Below are positions 23,488 through 32,549 of a stretch of 64,000 bases of DNA, piece by piece. Each line of letters starts with the position of its first letter. Position 1 is the first letter of the stretch. Below the pieces are notes generated by a model that worked only from the letters and a program-made list of their open reading frames with translations, did no database searches and had not been told where the DNA came from. Both the position numbers and the translations under genes were made by a program. Source of the DNA: Neisseria zoodegmatis (GTDB lineage Bacteria > Pseudomonadota > Gammaproteobacteria > Burkholderiales > Neisseriaceae); NCBI RefSeq assembly GCF_900187305.1, contig NZ_LT906434.1:2046001-2110000 (forward strand), given 5' to 3'.

Positions 23488-23934
23488 TTAACCCGCGTTT
23501 TTCATCAAACGCTGTTTCTCGCGTTTCCAATCGGCTTCTTTCATGCTTTGGCGTTTGTCGTGCTGTTTCTTACCTTTCGCCAAGCCGATGTCCATTTTGA
23601 TTTTACCGCGATGGTAGTGCATATTGAGCGGCACGATGGTGTAGCCCGCGCGTTCGGTTTTGCCGATGAGCTTGTTGATTTCGGATTGGTTCAACAGCAA
23701 TTTACGCTGGCGAACAGGATCGGGTTTCACATGGGTAGATGCCGTAGGCAACGCCGTAATGTGGCAGCCCACCAGATAGAAAGCATCTTTTTTCCAATGG
23801 ATATAGCTTTCTTTCAACTGCACACGGCCGGCGCGGATGGCTTTGACTTCCCAGCCTTCCAACACCAAACCGGCTTGGATTTGGTCTTCGATGAAATAGT
23901 CGTGAAACGCTTTTTTATTGTTGGCAATACTCAT
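23488..23934 (-). CDS. smpB: SsrA-binding protein SmpB
   Basis: SmpB binds tmRNA and brings it to stalled ribosomes for trans-translation. The 148-residue protein has the family start [31 protein letters not shown] region (residues 6-32), then [20 protein letters not shown]. The basic C-terminal tail [24 protein letters not shown] enters the ribosomal A site. Full length is conserved. The ssrA gene itself is not within the window. Confidence 0.96.
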   Translation of the reverse strand: MSIANNKKAFHDYFIEDQIQAGLVLEGWEVKAIRAGRVQLKESYIHWKKDAFYLVGCHITALPTASTHVKPDPVRQRKLLLNQSEINKLIGKTERAGYTIVPLNMHYHRGKIKMDIGLAKGKKQHDKRQSMKEADWKREKQRLMKNAG

Positions 23935-24020
23935 AATGTTTCAATCGGATAATGGTTCAGACGGTCTATTCTAGCAGAAGGCCGTCTGAAAAGAAGCAAT
24001 GGTTGGCAACACAAAGCTGC

Positions 24021-24242
24021 TTAAAAAGCGTGTATGCAAGAAAAGCGCGGCACCGTTTCGCCTTCATGCTCCACGGTTTCGGCAAACATTTCCGCAGGCC
24101 GCACCCACAAACCGTAGCTGCCATACAAAGCGCGGTAAACCACCATCGGCTCTTCGGTTTCGGAATGCTGCGCCACGCCGATGACTTCATATAAATTGCC
24201 TTTGTAATGGCGGTAAATGCCGGATTGGATAGTCATACTCAT
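24021..24242 (-). CDS. DUF1653 domain protein
   Basis: This 73-residue protein matches the small DUF1653 fold: SGIYRHYKGNLYEVIGVAQHSETEEPMVVYRALYG followed by LWVRPAEMFAETV and PRF. The family is widespread in bacteria and has no established function. The start overlaps the stop of the upstream 74-residue gene by four bases (ATGA), so the two are translationally coupled. It is followed on the minus strand by smpB. The alternative second Met (residue 3) cannot be excluded. Confidence 0.85.
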   Translation of the reverse strand: MSMTIQSGIYRHYKGNLYEVIGVAQHSETEEPMVVYRALYGSYGLWVRPAEMFAETVEHEGETVPRFSCIHAF

Positions 24243-24463
24243 GCTTGCCCGCCGGATAAAATAAGCTGTTGGTAATAACGCCCTATTTCGGCAATGGCTT
24301 TATGATTGCCGGGCTTGAGATCGGTTTTCCAATCGGCCAAGCGTATTAAAAGGGCATCTTCTTTTTCAGCCAAGGCGCAATCGGTCGATTGATGCTGCCG
24401 CAAATGGCTGATTAACGCTTCAATTTGCTGTAACGCAGCTTGGTATTGTTCAGAATTCGGCAT
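24239..24463 (-). CDS. Small hypothetical protein coupled to the DUF1653 gene
   Basis: The ATG at 24461-24463 starts a 74-residue, mainly helical protein (MPNSEQYQAALQQIEALISHLRQ...), with IEALISHLRQHQ and EKEDALLIRLADWKTDL as amphipathic segments and no signal peptide. The frame is open up to 24568, but the first 35 codons give an unlikely cysteine- and aromatic-rich extension. Its stop overlaps the DUF1653 start (ATGA at 24239-24242). I do not recognise a family. It may work with its neighbour. Confidence 0.65.
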   Translation of the reverse strand: MPNSEQYQAALQQIEALISHLRQHQSTDCALAEKEDALLIRLADWKTDLKPGNHKAIAEIGRYYQQLILSGGQA

Positions 24464-24611
24464 AACAAAACATCCGAGATATACTTTAAAGCGAATCCGC
24501 TCGACACTTTTAAAATAGCCAAGCGTAAAATCAGGCAAAAAGAAATGGCAGGTTTTGCAACCCGCCATTAATTATCAATATTGCCAGCCGGGTTGCCCCG
24601 GCAATGCTTTA

Positions 24612-24815
24612 TTAAGCAGCTTGGATATTAGCAGCTTGTTTGCCTTTAGGGCCGGTGGTAACGTCGAAAGAAACGCGCTGGCCTTCTTTCAGGGTTTTGA
24701 AACCTTCCATGTTGATCGCAGAGAAGTGAGCGAACAAATCTTCGCCACCTTCATCCGGAGTGATGAAACCAAAACCTTTAGCGTCGTTAAACCATTTAAC
24801 AATACCGGTTGCCAT
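24612..24815 (-). CDS. Cold-shock domain protein
   Basis: This 67-residue protein is a single cold-shock domain that binds single-stranded nucleic acid. RNP1 ([11 protein letters not shown], residues 13-23) and RNP2 (DLFAHFSAI, about 27-35) are both intact, and the C-terminus ends [10 protein letters not shown]. CspA and CspD-type paralogues cannot be separated on this sequence. About 240 bp of AT-rich DNA lies between it and the divergent clpS, leaving room for a long 5' untranslated region, which is common in cold-shock genes. Confidence 0.92.
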
Positions 24816-25056
24816 TGAACTTCCTATACTAAAAAATTAACAAAAAACAGCAAATTCAGGCAACGCTGAAAACCTAAAAGTTTCGAGTTTCTCCCAAACT
24901 ATTATGCTTTATATCGGCTGCCAAGCTCTGCCTAGAAAGCTTTTTACCTATGTTAAGGAGTGTAGTCAAGTAGTGTTTGGGAAAAAAGTCAAAATTTATT
25001 AAAATAACGCAAAAAACAACATAAACCGCCACCAAAAAATTCTTTAAAGATTTAAT

Positions 25057-25371
25057 ATGACTAAGTACGACACACAGCACAATACGGACACCGATGTCTT
25101 AAACCGCAGCCGGACAACGCCTCCGAAACGCTACGGCGTGTATCTTCTCAACGATGATTACACGACGATGGATTTTGTTGTTAAAGTATTAACGGAAATA
25201 TTCATGATGTCTGAAGACAGGGCGGTTGCGGTGATGCTTCTGATTCATCACGAAGGAAAAGGTTTGTGCGGCGTTTACTCGCGCGATATAGCCGAAACAA
25301 AACAACAGCAAGTGATGCGGCGGGCGCGCGAAGAAGGCCATCCGCTGCAATGTACTGTTGAGGAGGTTTAA
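25057..25371 (+). CDS. clpS: ATP-dependent Clp protease adaptor ClpS
   Basis: ClpS delivers N-degron substrates to ClpAP. The 104-residue protein has the recognition core YGVYLLNDDYTTMDFVVKVL (about residues 27-46), in which the ND and the TTM form the binding pocket, and later AVAVMLLIHHEGKGLCGVYSRDIAETK. The flexible N-terminus is of normal length. It ends directly against clpA, with the clpA ribosome-binding site (GAGGAGG) inside the last clpS codons, so the two are translationally linked. Confidence 0.95.
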   Translation: MTKYDTQHNTDTDVLNRSRTTPPKRYGVYLLNDDYTTMDFVVKVLTEIFMMSEDRAVAVMLLIHHEGKGLCGVYSRDIAETKQQQVMRRAREEGHPLQCTVEEV

Positions 25372-27651
25372 ATGATTTCAGCCGAGCTTGAACAGATTTT
25401 ACAGACTATCTACACCGATGCACGCAAGCAGAAATATGAGTTTATCAGTCTGGAACATCTTTTACTGGCACTGATAGAGCACAGCGAAGAAGTGTATAGC
25501 GTATTGAGCAAATGCGGTGCCGACTGCGGCGTGCTTTCCGAACAGCTGATCAGCAGCATGGTCGATAATACGCCTACGCTGCCCGAGCATCTGTTTGACA
25601 AAACCGAAACCCAGCCCACTTTGGGCTTCCATCGCGTATTGCAACGCGCCATGGTGCATACCCAATCGGCAGGCAAGCAAGACGTGAAGCCTTTAGACGT
25701 ACTCGTGGCCTTAATGAGCGAAACCGAAAGCCATGCCGTGTATTTCTTGCAGTTGCAATCCGTTACCCGCTACGACATCCTGCGCTGCGTGGCGCACGGC
25801 ATACCGTCTGACGAGCCGTCTGAAAACGATCAAGACGACGAAACAGGTGGCGCCGAGCGCGAAAGCAACGACGCCTTAACCGCTTACACCGTCAACCTGA
25901 ATGCCGAAGTACAAGCCGGACGCATAGACCCTTTAATCGGCCGTCGCGCTGAAATGGAGCGCATGGTGCAGATTTTATGCCGCCGCCGCAAAAACAACCC
26001 TCTTCTCGTCGGTGAAGCCGGCGTCGGCAAAACTGCGCTGGCCGAAGGGCTGGCGCACATGATTGTGAAAGGCAACGCTCCGGAAATGCTGCAAGGCGCG
26101 GTTGTGTTTTCTTTGGATATGGGCGCCCTGCTCGCCGGCACCAAATATCGCGGCGATTTTGAAGCACGGGTTAAGGCCGTCTTAAAACAATTGGCCAAAA
26201 TTCCCAACGCTGTTTTATTTGTGGACGAAATCCACACCATCATTGGCGCAGGCAGCACGTCCGGCGGCACGATGGATGCTTCCAATCTGCTCAAACCCGC
26301 TTTGGCAAAAGGTGCGCTGCGCTGTATCGGCGCGACTACCTACGATGAATACCGCACCATTTTCGACAAAGACCACGCCTTAAGCCGCCGCTTTCAAAAA
26401 ATCGACGTCGTCGAACCGAGCGTTGCCGAAACCGTGCAGATTTTGCGCGGATTGAAGCCGATGTTTGAGGATTTCCACCAAGTGCGCTACACCTCCGGCG
26501 CATTGGAAGCAGCCGCCGAACTCTCCGCACGCTATATCAACGAGCGTTTTTTACCCGACAAAGCCATCGACGTGATGGACGAAGCCGGCGCGGCGCAACG
26601 GATTCTGCCGAAGTCGAAACAGAAAAAAGTGATCGGCAAAGCACAAATCGAAGCGGTGATTGCCAAAGTGGCACGCATTCCCGAAAAAACCGTTTCCCAC
26701 GACGACAAACAAGTCCTGCAATATCTGGCGCGTGATTTGAAAAACATGGTATTCGGCCAAGACAACGCTATTGAAGCGCTGGTGGCCGCCGTGAAAATGG
26801 CGCGCTCCGGCTTGGGGCAGCCCGACAAACCCATCGGCAGCTTTCTGTTTTCCGGCCCCACCGGCGTCGGCAAAACCGAAGTCGCCAAACAGCTTGCTTA
26901 TTCGTTGGGCGTGCCGCTGCAACGCTTTGATATGTCGGAATATATGGAACGCCACGCCGTATCGCGTTTAATCGGCGCGCCTCCGGGCTATGTCGGTTTC
27001 GAACAGGGTGGCCTGTTGACGGAGGCGGTAAACAAACAGCCTTTCTGCGTGCTGCTGCTCGATGAGATCGAAAAAGCGCATCCCGATATTTTCAACGTGC
27101 TGCTGCAAGTAATGGACTACGGCAAACTGACCGACAACAACGGCAAAAGCGCCGATTTCCGCAACGTCATCATCATCATGACCACCAACGCCGGTGCAGA
27201 AAGCCTGAGCAAACCGGCTATGGGTTTTGCGGGCAAACGTGAACGCGGCGATGAAATGGAAGCCATCAACAAGCAGTTCACGCCCGAATTCCGCAACCGA
27301 TTAGACGCCATCATTCCTTTCGCACCGTTGGACGGAAAAATGATTGCCAAAGTGGTGGATAAATTCCTGCTGCAACTCGAACAGCAGCTGCTGGATAAAA
27401 AAGTGGAAGTCGAGTTTACGCCGGTATTGCGCAGCTATTTGGCGGAAGAAGGATTCGACCCGCAAATGGGTGCCCGTCCGATGGGGCGTCTGATTCAGGA
27501 AAAAATCCGCAAAGCCTTGGCCGACGAACTGCTCTTCGGCAAACTCGCCGACGGTGGTTTTGTCCGCATAGACTGGGATTCGAAAAAATCCGAAGTGGTG
27601 TTGAAGTTCAAGAAAAACACAGCGAAAAAAGAGGAAGAAGCCGCGCTGTAA
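25372..27651 (+). CDS. clpA: ATP-dependent Clp protease ATP-binding subunit ClpA
   Basis: ClpA is the hexameric unfoldase that feeds ClpP. The 759-residue product has the N-terminal Clp repeat domain (1 to about 145). AAA domain 1 has Walker A GEAGVGKT and Walker B VLFVDEIHTIIGAG. AAA domain 2 has GPTGVGKT and LLLDEIEKAHPD, with the pore loop GPPGYVG-like segment APPGYVGFEQGG and the sensor FRNRLDAIIPF. Length matches E. coli ClpA (758). The ATG follows the clpS stop without a gap. The clpP gene is not in the window. Confidence 0.96.
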   Translation: MISAELEQILQTIYTDARKQKYEFISLEHLLLALIEHSEEVYSVLSKCGADCGVLSEQLISSMVDNTPTLPEHLFDKTETQPTLGFHRVLQRAMVHTQSAGKQDVKPLDVLVALMSETESHAVYFLQLQSVTRYDILRCVAHGIPSDEPSENDQDDETGGAERESNDALTAYTVNLNAEVQAGRIDPLIGRRAEMERMVQILCRRRKNNPLLVGEAGVGKTALAEGLAHMIVKGNAPEMLQGAVVFSLDMGALLAGTKYRGDFEARVKAVLKQLAKIPNAVLFVDEIHTIIGAGSTSGGTMDASNLLKPALAKGALRCIGATTYDEYRTIFDKDHALSRRFQKIDVVEPSVAETVQILRGLKPMFEDFHQVRYTSGALEAAAELSARYINERFLPDKAIDVMDEAGAAQRILPKSKQKKVIGKAQIEAVIAKVARIPEKTVSHDDKQVLQYLARDLKNMVFGQDNAIEALVAAVKMARSGLGQPDKPIGSFLFSGPTGVGKTEVAKQLAYSLGVPLQRFDMSEYMERHAVSRLIGAPPGYVGFEQGGLLTEAVNKQPFCVLLLDEIEKAHPDIFNVLLQVMDYGKLTDNNGKSADFRNVIIIMTTNAGAESLSKPAMGFAGKRERGDEMEAINKQFTPEFRNRLDAIIPFAPLDGKMIAKVVDKFLLQLEQQLLDKKVEVEFTPVLRSYLAEEGFDPQMGARPMGRLIQEKIRKALADELLFGKLADGGFVRIDWDSKKSEVVLKFKKNTAKKEEEAAL

Positions 27652-27678
27652 AACAGCATCTGCCCTTCCCTAAACATC

Positions 27679-27715
27679 TGAGGCCGTCTGAAAAACATAT
27701 TTTCAGACGGCCTCA
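27679..27715. terminator. Inverted DUS terminator after clpA
   Basis: TGAGGCCGTCTGAAAA at 27679-27694 faces its exact complement at 27700-27715 across a 5-base loop. It should end clpSA transcription. Confidence 0.8.
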
Positions 27716-27815
27716 AATGTTTACACAAGCCTTTGCAGTTTCTCTTATAAAAACAAATGGCTTAGACACTAGAAACACCGCAAAGCTTTTAATAAGACTT
27801 CATTTTCAGACGGCC

Positions 27816-28943
27816 TCAAACCTTTTTCAGCACTTCTGCAAATGTCTGCACCGTGCGCTCCACATTTTCCAGTTTGTCCAAGCCGAACAAGCCCAAGCGG
27901 AACGTTTGGAAATCACTGCGCTCGCCACATTGGAGCGGCACGCCAGAAGCAATCTGCATACCGTGCGCCAAAAAAGCCTTGCCGCTTTGAATGTCGGCAT
28001 AATTGGTGTAGCTCACCACCACACCCGGCGCTTCAAAACCTTCCGCAGCCACACTCGGATAACCCTGCTCTGCCAACAAAGCTCTGATTTTACGGCCTAA
28101 CTCCATCTGCGCCGTTTTCAGTTTATCAAAACCGACGGCCTCAGCTTCTTTCATCACATCATGCAATTTCAGCAAAGCATCGGTTGGCGGCGTAGCGTGA
28201 TAAGCATGACCGCCGTTTTCAAAAGCTTCCATGATTTGCAGCCATTTTTTCAAATCAAGCGTGAAGCTGTCGGACTCCGTAGCCTGCACTTTGGCATATG
28301 CCGCTTCGTTCAACATCACCAAACCGCAGCAAGGCGAACCGCTCCAGCCCTTTTGCGGCGCGGAAATCAGCACATCAATACCAAGCTGTGCCATGTCCAA
28401 CCACATGCAGCCGGAAGCGATACAGTCGATCACCAACAATCCGCCCGCCGCATGAGTGGCTTCGGCCAGCCGACGGATATAATCATCAGGCAGCATAATG
28501 CCCGAAGCCGTTTCCACATGCGGCGCAAATACAACCGCAGGCTTGTAAGCCGCAATTTCCGCGCACACTTCCTCAATCGGCGCAGGCGCAAACGGCGCTT
28601 GGGTTTCGTCGGCAGGCTGTTTGGCCGTCAACACTTTAGTATCGGCGGCAATGCGGCCTTTTTCGAGAATCTGCGTCCAACGGAAACTGAAAAAACCGTT
28701 GCGGACAATCAAACATTTTTCATCACGCGCAAGCTGGCGGGCAACGGCTTCCATACCCGACGAACCGCTGCCGGGAATCACGGCAACATGCCCGGCTTGA
28801 TAGACTTTTTTCAACGTAGCGGAAATATAACGTAAGGCCGTCTGAAATTTCTGCGACATGTGGTTCAAAGCACGATCGGTATAAACAACCGAATATTCGA
28901 GCAGACCGCTTTCATCAACTTCCGGGCGCGGCAAAGTAGCCAT
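27816..28943 (-). CDS. Class V aminotransferase (serine/alanine-glyoxylate type)
   Basis: This is a 375-residue PLP enzyme of aminotransferase fold type I, class V. The PLP lysine lies in LISAPQKGWSGSPCCGLVML, and the phosphate-binding segment is VIPGSGSSGMEAVARQLA. FAPHVETASGIMLP and VIDCIASGCMWLDMAQLGID supply the ring-stacking and Asp contacts. Such proteins interconvert alanine, serine or phosphonopyruvate-type keto acids; the substrate is not clear here. The ATG at 28941-28943 is preceded by AAAGGAG at a good distance, so the 21-residue extension to 29006 is rejected. A long divergent region separates it from ackA. Confidence 0.85.
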   Translation of the reverse strand: MATLPRPEVDESGLLEYSVVYTDRALNHMSQKFQTALRYISATLKKVYQAGHVAVIPGSGSSGMEAVARQLARDEKCLIVRNGFFSFRWTQILEKGRIAADTKVLTAKQPADETQAPFAPAPIEEVCAEIAAYKPAVVFAPHVETASGIMLPDDYIRRLAEATHAAGGLLVIDCIASGCMWLDMAQLGIDVLISAPQKGWSGSPCCGLVMLNEAAYAKVQATESDSFTLDLKKWLQIMEAFENGGHAYHATPPTDALLKLHDVMKEAEAVGFDKLKTAQMELGRKIRALLAEQGYPSVAAEGFEAPGVVVSYTNYADIQSGKAFLAHGMQIASGVPLQCGERSDFQTFRLGLFGLDKLENVERTVQTFAEVLKKV

Positions 28944-29369
28944 GTTTTCTCCTTTGAATGATTTGATTGAATTGACACAAATAGCATGGATTGCTGCGGA
29001 CAACAAACCGCCGCAACAAGCTCATTCCGACAATGAATAATGATGGATTGGCCGATGTTAGCATTATCAAAACTTGATGTACAAGGCAGATTATAAGCTT
29101 TTGATAAACAGAAAAATGATTGCACCGTCTATCTTGCCTGCAACAATCTTTCCCCGCATGAATATCGACAATATCACACCGCTTACCGCCCCAAACCATT
29201 CAAACTTTAACAGCAGCCAAATCCAATTACTCCCACCCATTTTCAGGGGCGGCTTAATTTTCAGACGGCCTTCAATAATTTTGATAAAATACGCGGCTTT
29301 TTTAACCTTAAATCGGATTTACGCATCCAAACAGCGGTGAATACCGCATAAAAAAACAGGAGTATTTTT
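28944..29369. promoter_or_regulatory. 425-bp divergent spacer between aminotransferase gene and ackA
   Basis: No supportable gene lies here. The interval is AT-rich, with one DUS at about 29260-29271 and TTTTGATAAAATACGC near 29278-29293, which contains a possible -10 (GATAAAAT) for ackA. Ribosome-binding sites sit at both edges (AAAGGAG for the minus gene, AACAGGAG for ackA). Confidence 0.4.
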
Positions 29370-30569
29370 ATGTCTGACAAACTGATTTTAGTATTGAACT
29401 GCGGCAGCTCTTCATTGAAAGGCGCAGTATTGGATAACGACAGCGGAGAGGTTTTATTAAGCTGCTTGGCTGAAAAGCTGAATCTGTCAGATGCCTACAT
29501 TACTTTTAAAGTAAACGGCGAAAAACACAAAGTGGAGCTGACCGCCAATCCCGACCACACCGGCGCAGTGGAAGCTTTGATGAACGAATTGAAACAACAC
29601 GGCCTCGACAGCCGTATCGCGGCAGTAGGCCACCGTGTAGTCAGCGGCGGCGAATTGTATAGCGAATCTATCGTAATCACCGAAGAAGTGGTTGACGGCA
29701 TTGAGAAATGTATCCCGCTGGCACCTTTGCACAACCCTGCAAACTTGTTGGGCATCCGCGCCGCGCAAAACATTTTCAAAGGCCTGCCGAACGTGGCCGT
29801 GTTTGACACCGCCTTCCACCAAAGCATTCCCGAACACGCCTACACTTATGCCGTTCCGCGCGAACTTTACCGCAAATACGGCCTGCGCCGTTACGGTTTC
29901 CACGGCACCAGCTACCGTTTTGTAGCCGACGAAGCCGCCCGTTTCTTGGGTAAAGACAAAAACAGCCTGCGCATGGTCATTGCCCACTTGGGTAACGGCG
30001 CTTCGATTGCCGCCGTCGCCAACGGCCAATGCCAAGACACCAGCATGGGCTTAACCCCGCTTGAAGGCTTGGTGATGGGTACGCGCAGCGGTGATGTGGA
30101 TCCGAGCATCTTCTCTTTCTTGGCCGAAAACGCCAACATGAGCATTACCCAAGTTACCGACTTGTTGAACAAAAAATCAGGTTTGCTCGGCATTTCCGAA
30201 CTTTCCAACGACTGCCGTACCATTGAAGAAGAAGCCGCCAAAGGCCATGAAGGTGCCAAGCTGGCTTTGGAAGTCTTTTCTTACCGCTTAGCCAAATACG
30301 CCGCTTCTATGGCCGTAGCCGCCGGCGGTTTGGACGCTCTGGTGTTTACCGGCGGCATCGGTGAAAACTCCGACGTTATCCGCAGCAAGGTTCTGAATTA
30401 CTTAAGCTTCTTAGGTTTAACCGAAGATGCCCAAGCCAATATCCAAGCCCGCTTCGGCAATGCCGGCGTGATTACTACTGCCGACAGCAAAGCCCAAGCG
30501 GTGGTGATTCCGACCAACGAAGAACTGATGATTGCCCAAGACACCGCCCGATTGAGCGGCTTGAAATAA
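29370..30569 (+). CDS. ackA: Acetate kinase
   Basis: AckA interconverts acetate plus ATP with acetyl phosphate. The 399-residue protein has LVLNCGSSSLKGAVL at residues 6-20, the catalytic RYGFHGTSYRFV and VIAHLGNGASIAAV segments, and VFTGGIGENSDVIR near the end, all ASKHA-fold signatures. Length is typical. The partner pta is not adjacent. It has its own spacer upstream and a strong rho-independent terminator downstream, so it is a single-gene unit. Confidence 0.97.
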   Translation: MSDKLILVLNCGSSSLKGAVLDNDSGEVLLSCLAEKLNLSDAYITFKVNGEKHKVELTANPDHTGAVEALMNELKQHGLDSRIAAVGHRVVSGGELYSESIVITEEVVDGIEKCIPLAPLHNPANLLGIRAAQNIFKGLPNVAVFDTAFHQSIPEHAYTYAVPRELYRKYGLRRYGFHGTSYRFVADEAARFLGKDKNSLRMVIAHLGNGASIAAVANGQCQDTSMGLTPLEGLVMGTRSGDVDPSIFSFLAENANMSITQVTDLLNKKSGLLGISELSNDCRTIEEEAAKGHEGAKLALEVFSYRLAKYAASMAVAAGGLDALVFTGGIGENSDVIRSKVLNYLSFLGLTEDAQANIQARFGNAGVITTADSKAQAVVIPTNEELMIAQDTARLSGLK

Positions 30570-30591
30570 GGCGCATTCATATCGGCAATCA

Positions 30592-30622
30592 AACAGCTCT
30601 GCTTCGGCAGGGCTGTTTTTTA
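30592..30622 (+). terminator. Rho-independent terminator of ackA
   Basis: AACAGCTCTGC (30592-30602), a TTCG loop and GCAGGGCTGTT (30607-30617) form an 11-bp stem followed by TTTTTTAATT. It lies about 20 bp after the ackA stop. Confidence 0.92.
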
Positions 30623-30768
30623 ATTACCCAAATCTTCGCCAACGCGCCGAAAATATAATCCGCAGATCGCCACACGGCAGAACCTTTCCAACCCCGCCCC
30701 CATACTTGTAAATACTTCCCCAACATGGTTATGATGAAAGCCTCTTTTCTATCAGGCCGTCTGAAAAT

Positions 30769-31794
30769 ATGAAACGCGCTTTTATACTCAGCGATTGCGA
30801 ACCGCCGCTGTGCGAAGAAAAACCTTATGCACTGCTTACCGCCAACGTAACCAAAGGCCATCATTTCATTGCACAGACCGAGCAGCGCCAACACGCATTC
30901 AACCGCGGCGTGAATCCGCAAAATCAAAACGTATACCGCCTGCCGCTCTCGCTGTTCCACAAGCCCTATAAAGGCAAAGCGGAAAGCGTCAACATCGAAA
31001 ACAATCTGGAAATCAACAACCTCTACACCTTATCCTTCGTCGAAGGCAGCGGCGGCAGCCAATACAACTTGGAAAGCTGGTTTAGCCGTCACGAAAGCGG
31101 TTATGAAGAAGCCAGCAACATGTTGAGAACCGTCCGCCCCGGCAAGCAGAAAGTACCCGAAGCACTGTGGCGCATTTTACGGCTGAAATTGCTGGGTATT
31201 TTCCGCAATCCCTACAACCACAACACATCATTCGTCCACGACCTGCACCAAGCCGTATTGGCACAACTGCCCGAAGTCAGTTCCGAGTTTGTCAAACTCA
31301 TCGAGCAAAGACCGCAGCCGCGCTTGGGCAAAATATTGACCGAATTTGCTTTCACGCCCGACAGCTATACCCGCTGGCTGGCCAACCTTTACGGCATGTT
31401 GAGCGAAGGCGTGATGCAGCCTTCCTTATTTGAACGCCTGTTTGCCGCTTTATTCGCCGATTCAAACTCCGTAAAAATAGAACTGTACAGCTACACCGAA
31501 GAATCAGACTGCTGCCTTTTCCCGGATACAGGATTCTGCGCACAGATTTCCCGCGCCCAATTCAGCATCGGCGTAAGCGTGGCAGCCGACATGTTCGCCA
31601 TCGTGCACCTGCAACGCAGCCGCTGGAACGCGGTAAAAAACAATTTTGCCGACCATCTTCCCAAACCTACCGCATTGGAAGTGAACGTGATCGAAAACAA
31701 TCAGCAGCAAAGAGCCACCTTCAACCGCTTGTGCATCCGACACGCCCGCGAAGCCGTGTTCGGACGCAGCAACCACCGTGCGGACTATTTTTAG
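30769..31794 (+). CDS. Hypothetical protein, weakly DUF4238-like
   Basis: I do not recognise this 341-residue cytoplasmic protein with confidence. It has no signal peptide or membrane helices. The N-terminal third contains TKGHHFIAQ, then NVYRLPLSL, then ENNLEINNLYTLSFVEG and YNLESWFSRHE. That order (HHF-x-x-Q, a short strand with VY, an N-L-Y segment, then an L-E-x-W/F-x-x-x-E helix) resembles DUF4238 proteins. The middle is helical, and the C-terminal third contains CCLFPDTGFCAQ. A DUS ends immediately before the ATG. It is a single-gene unit with codon use like its neighbours. Confidence 0.6.
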   Translation: MKRAFILSDCEPPLCEEKPYALLTANVTKGHHFIAQTEQRQHAFNRGVNPQNQNVYRLPLSLFHKPYKGKAESVNIENNLEINNLYTLSFVEGSGGSQYNLESWFSRHESGYEEASNMLRTVRPGKQKVPEALWRILRLKLLGIFRNPYNHNTSFVHDLHQAVLAQLPEVSSEFVKLIEQRPQPRLGKILTEFAFTPDSYTRWLANLYGMLSEGVMQPSLFERLFAALFADSNSVKIELYSYTEESDCCLFPDTGFCAQISRAQFSIGVSVAADMFAIVHLQRSRWNAVKNNFADHLPKPTALEVNVIENNQQQRATFNRLCIRHAREAVFGRSNHRADYF

Positions 31795-31945
31795 TTTTAG
31801 TGAGATGGGTAAAGGCCGTCTGAAAACAAAAAAAGAGATAAATTAAGAGAAAGATAAGATTGCCTGCGCAACGCAACAACAGGCCGCTGTAAAAGCGTTT
31901 TCAAGAATAACAGCAATAATACGTTCAAAACAAACGGCAATTTTG

Positions 31946-32365
31946 CTAATCGCCGTGTCTCTCCGCCAATTTGCGCAAAGCCTCCGCCAATTCAGGATAT
32001 TGCTCCAGCTGATCGGCAGTGCGCTTAAACCCTTCCACCGCCGCTTCGCTCAACACCAGTGTGTTTTTACGCACCGGCTCCGGCTGTTTCGGCACAATCT
32101 TCACACGCACTTCCCGAATATCCGAACGGATATTCTGCAACTGCGGCAGCAATCCCGGCACAATCATACGCAAGCGCGACAAAGCGATATTATTGGCGGC
32201 CAACAAAATCAACACGCCCTCTTCCACACAGGCCGTCTGAAAATGCGGGCGCAGATTGGCAGGCATAATCTGCTTTATCTCCCTATCGAGCCTGCTCCAC
32301 TGCTGCGACTGCTTGAGCAAACCCAGCAGCCGGCCGTCTTGTTTACCGAGTTTTTCCAAGTCCAT
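31946..32365 (-). CDS. dciA: DciA-family protein (DUF721)
   Basis: This 139-residue protein is divergent from secA, the place where DciA is often found. DciA loads or regulates the replicative helicase DnaB in the many bacteria that lack DnaC. The conserved core is in the first 90 residues: LKQSQQWSRLDREIKQIMPANLRPHF, then VEEGVLILLAANNIALSRLRMIVPGLLPQLQ, which matches the DUF721 pattern of L-A-N-S-A-x-A-x-x-L-R. The function is inferred from family and position. The start ATG at 32363-32365 lies about 185 bp from secA. Confidence 0.8.
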   Translation of the reverse strand: MDLEKLGKQDGRLLGLLKQSQQWSRLDREIKQIMPANLRPHFQTACVEEGVLILLAANNIALSRLRMIVPGLLPQLQNIRSDIREVRVKIVPKQPEPVRKNTLVLSEAAVEGFKRTADQLEQYPELAEALRKLAERHGD

Positions 32366-32549
32366 TTTGAGTCAAACCGCCCGAGTGTTGTTTTCATTCA
32401 GTAAAGAAAAGTTGAAATTCAGTCAAACTGCCGCCATTTCAGACGGCATTGTAACCCTGCCAAACGGCTTGTGTTAAAATTCGGATTTAATTTTTTGCAT
32501 CTTATTTATATTCACGGAACGCCCAAGCCGCTCCGCCACAGGAAATTTC

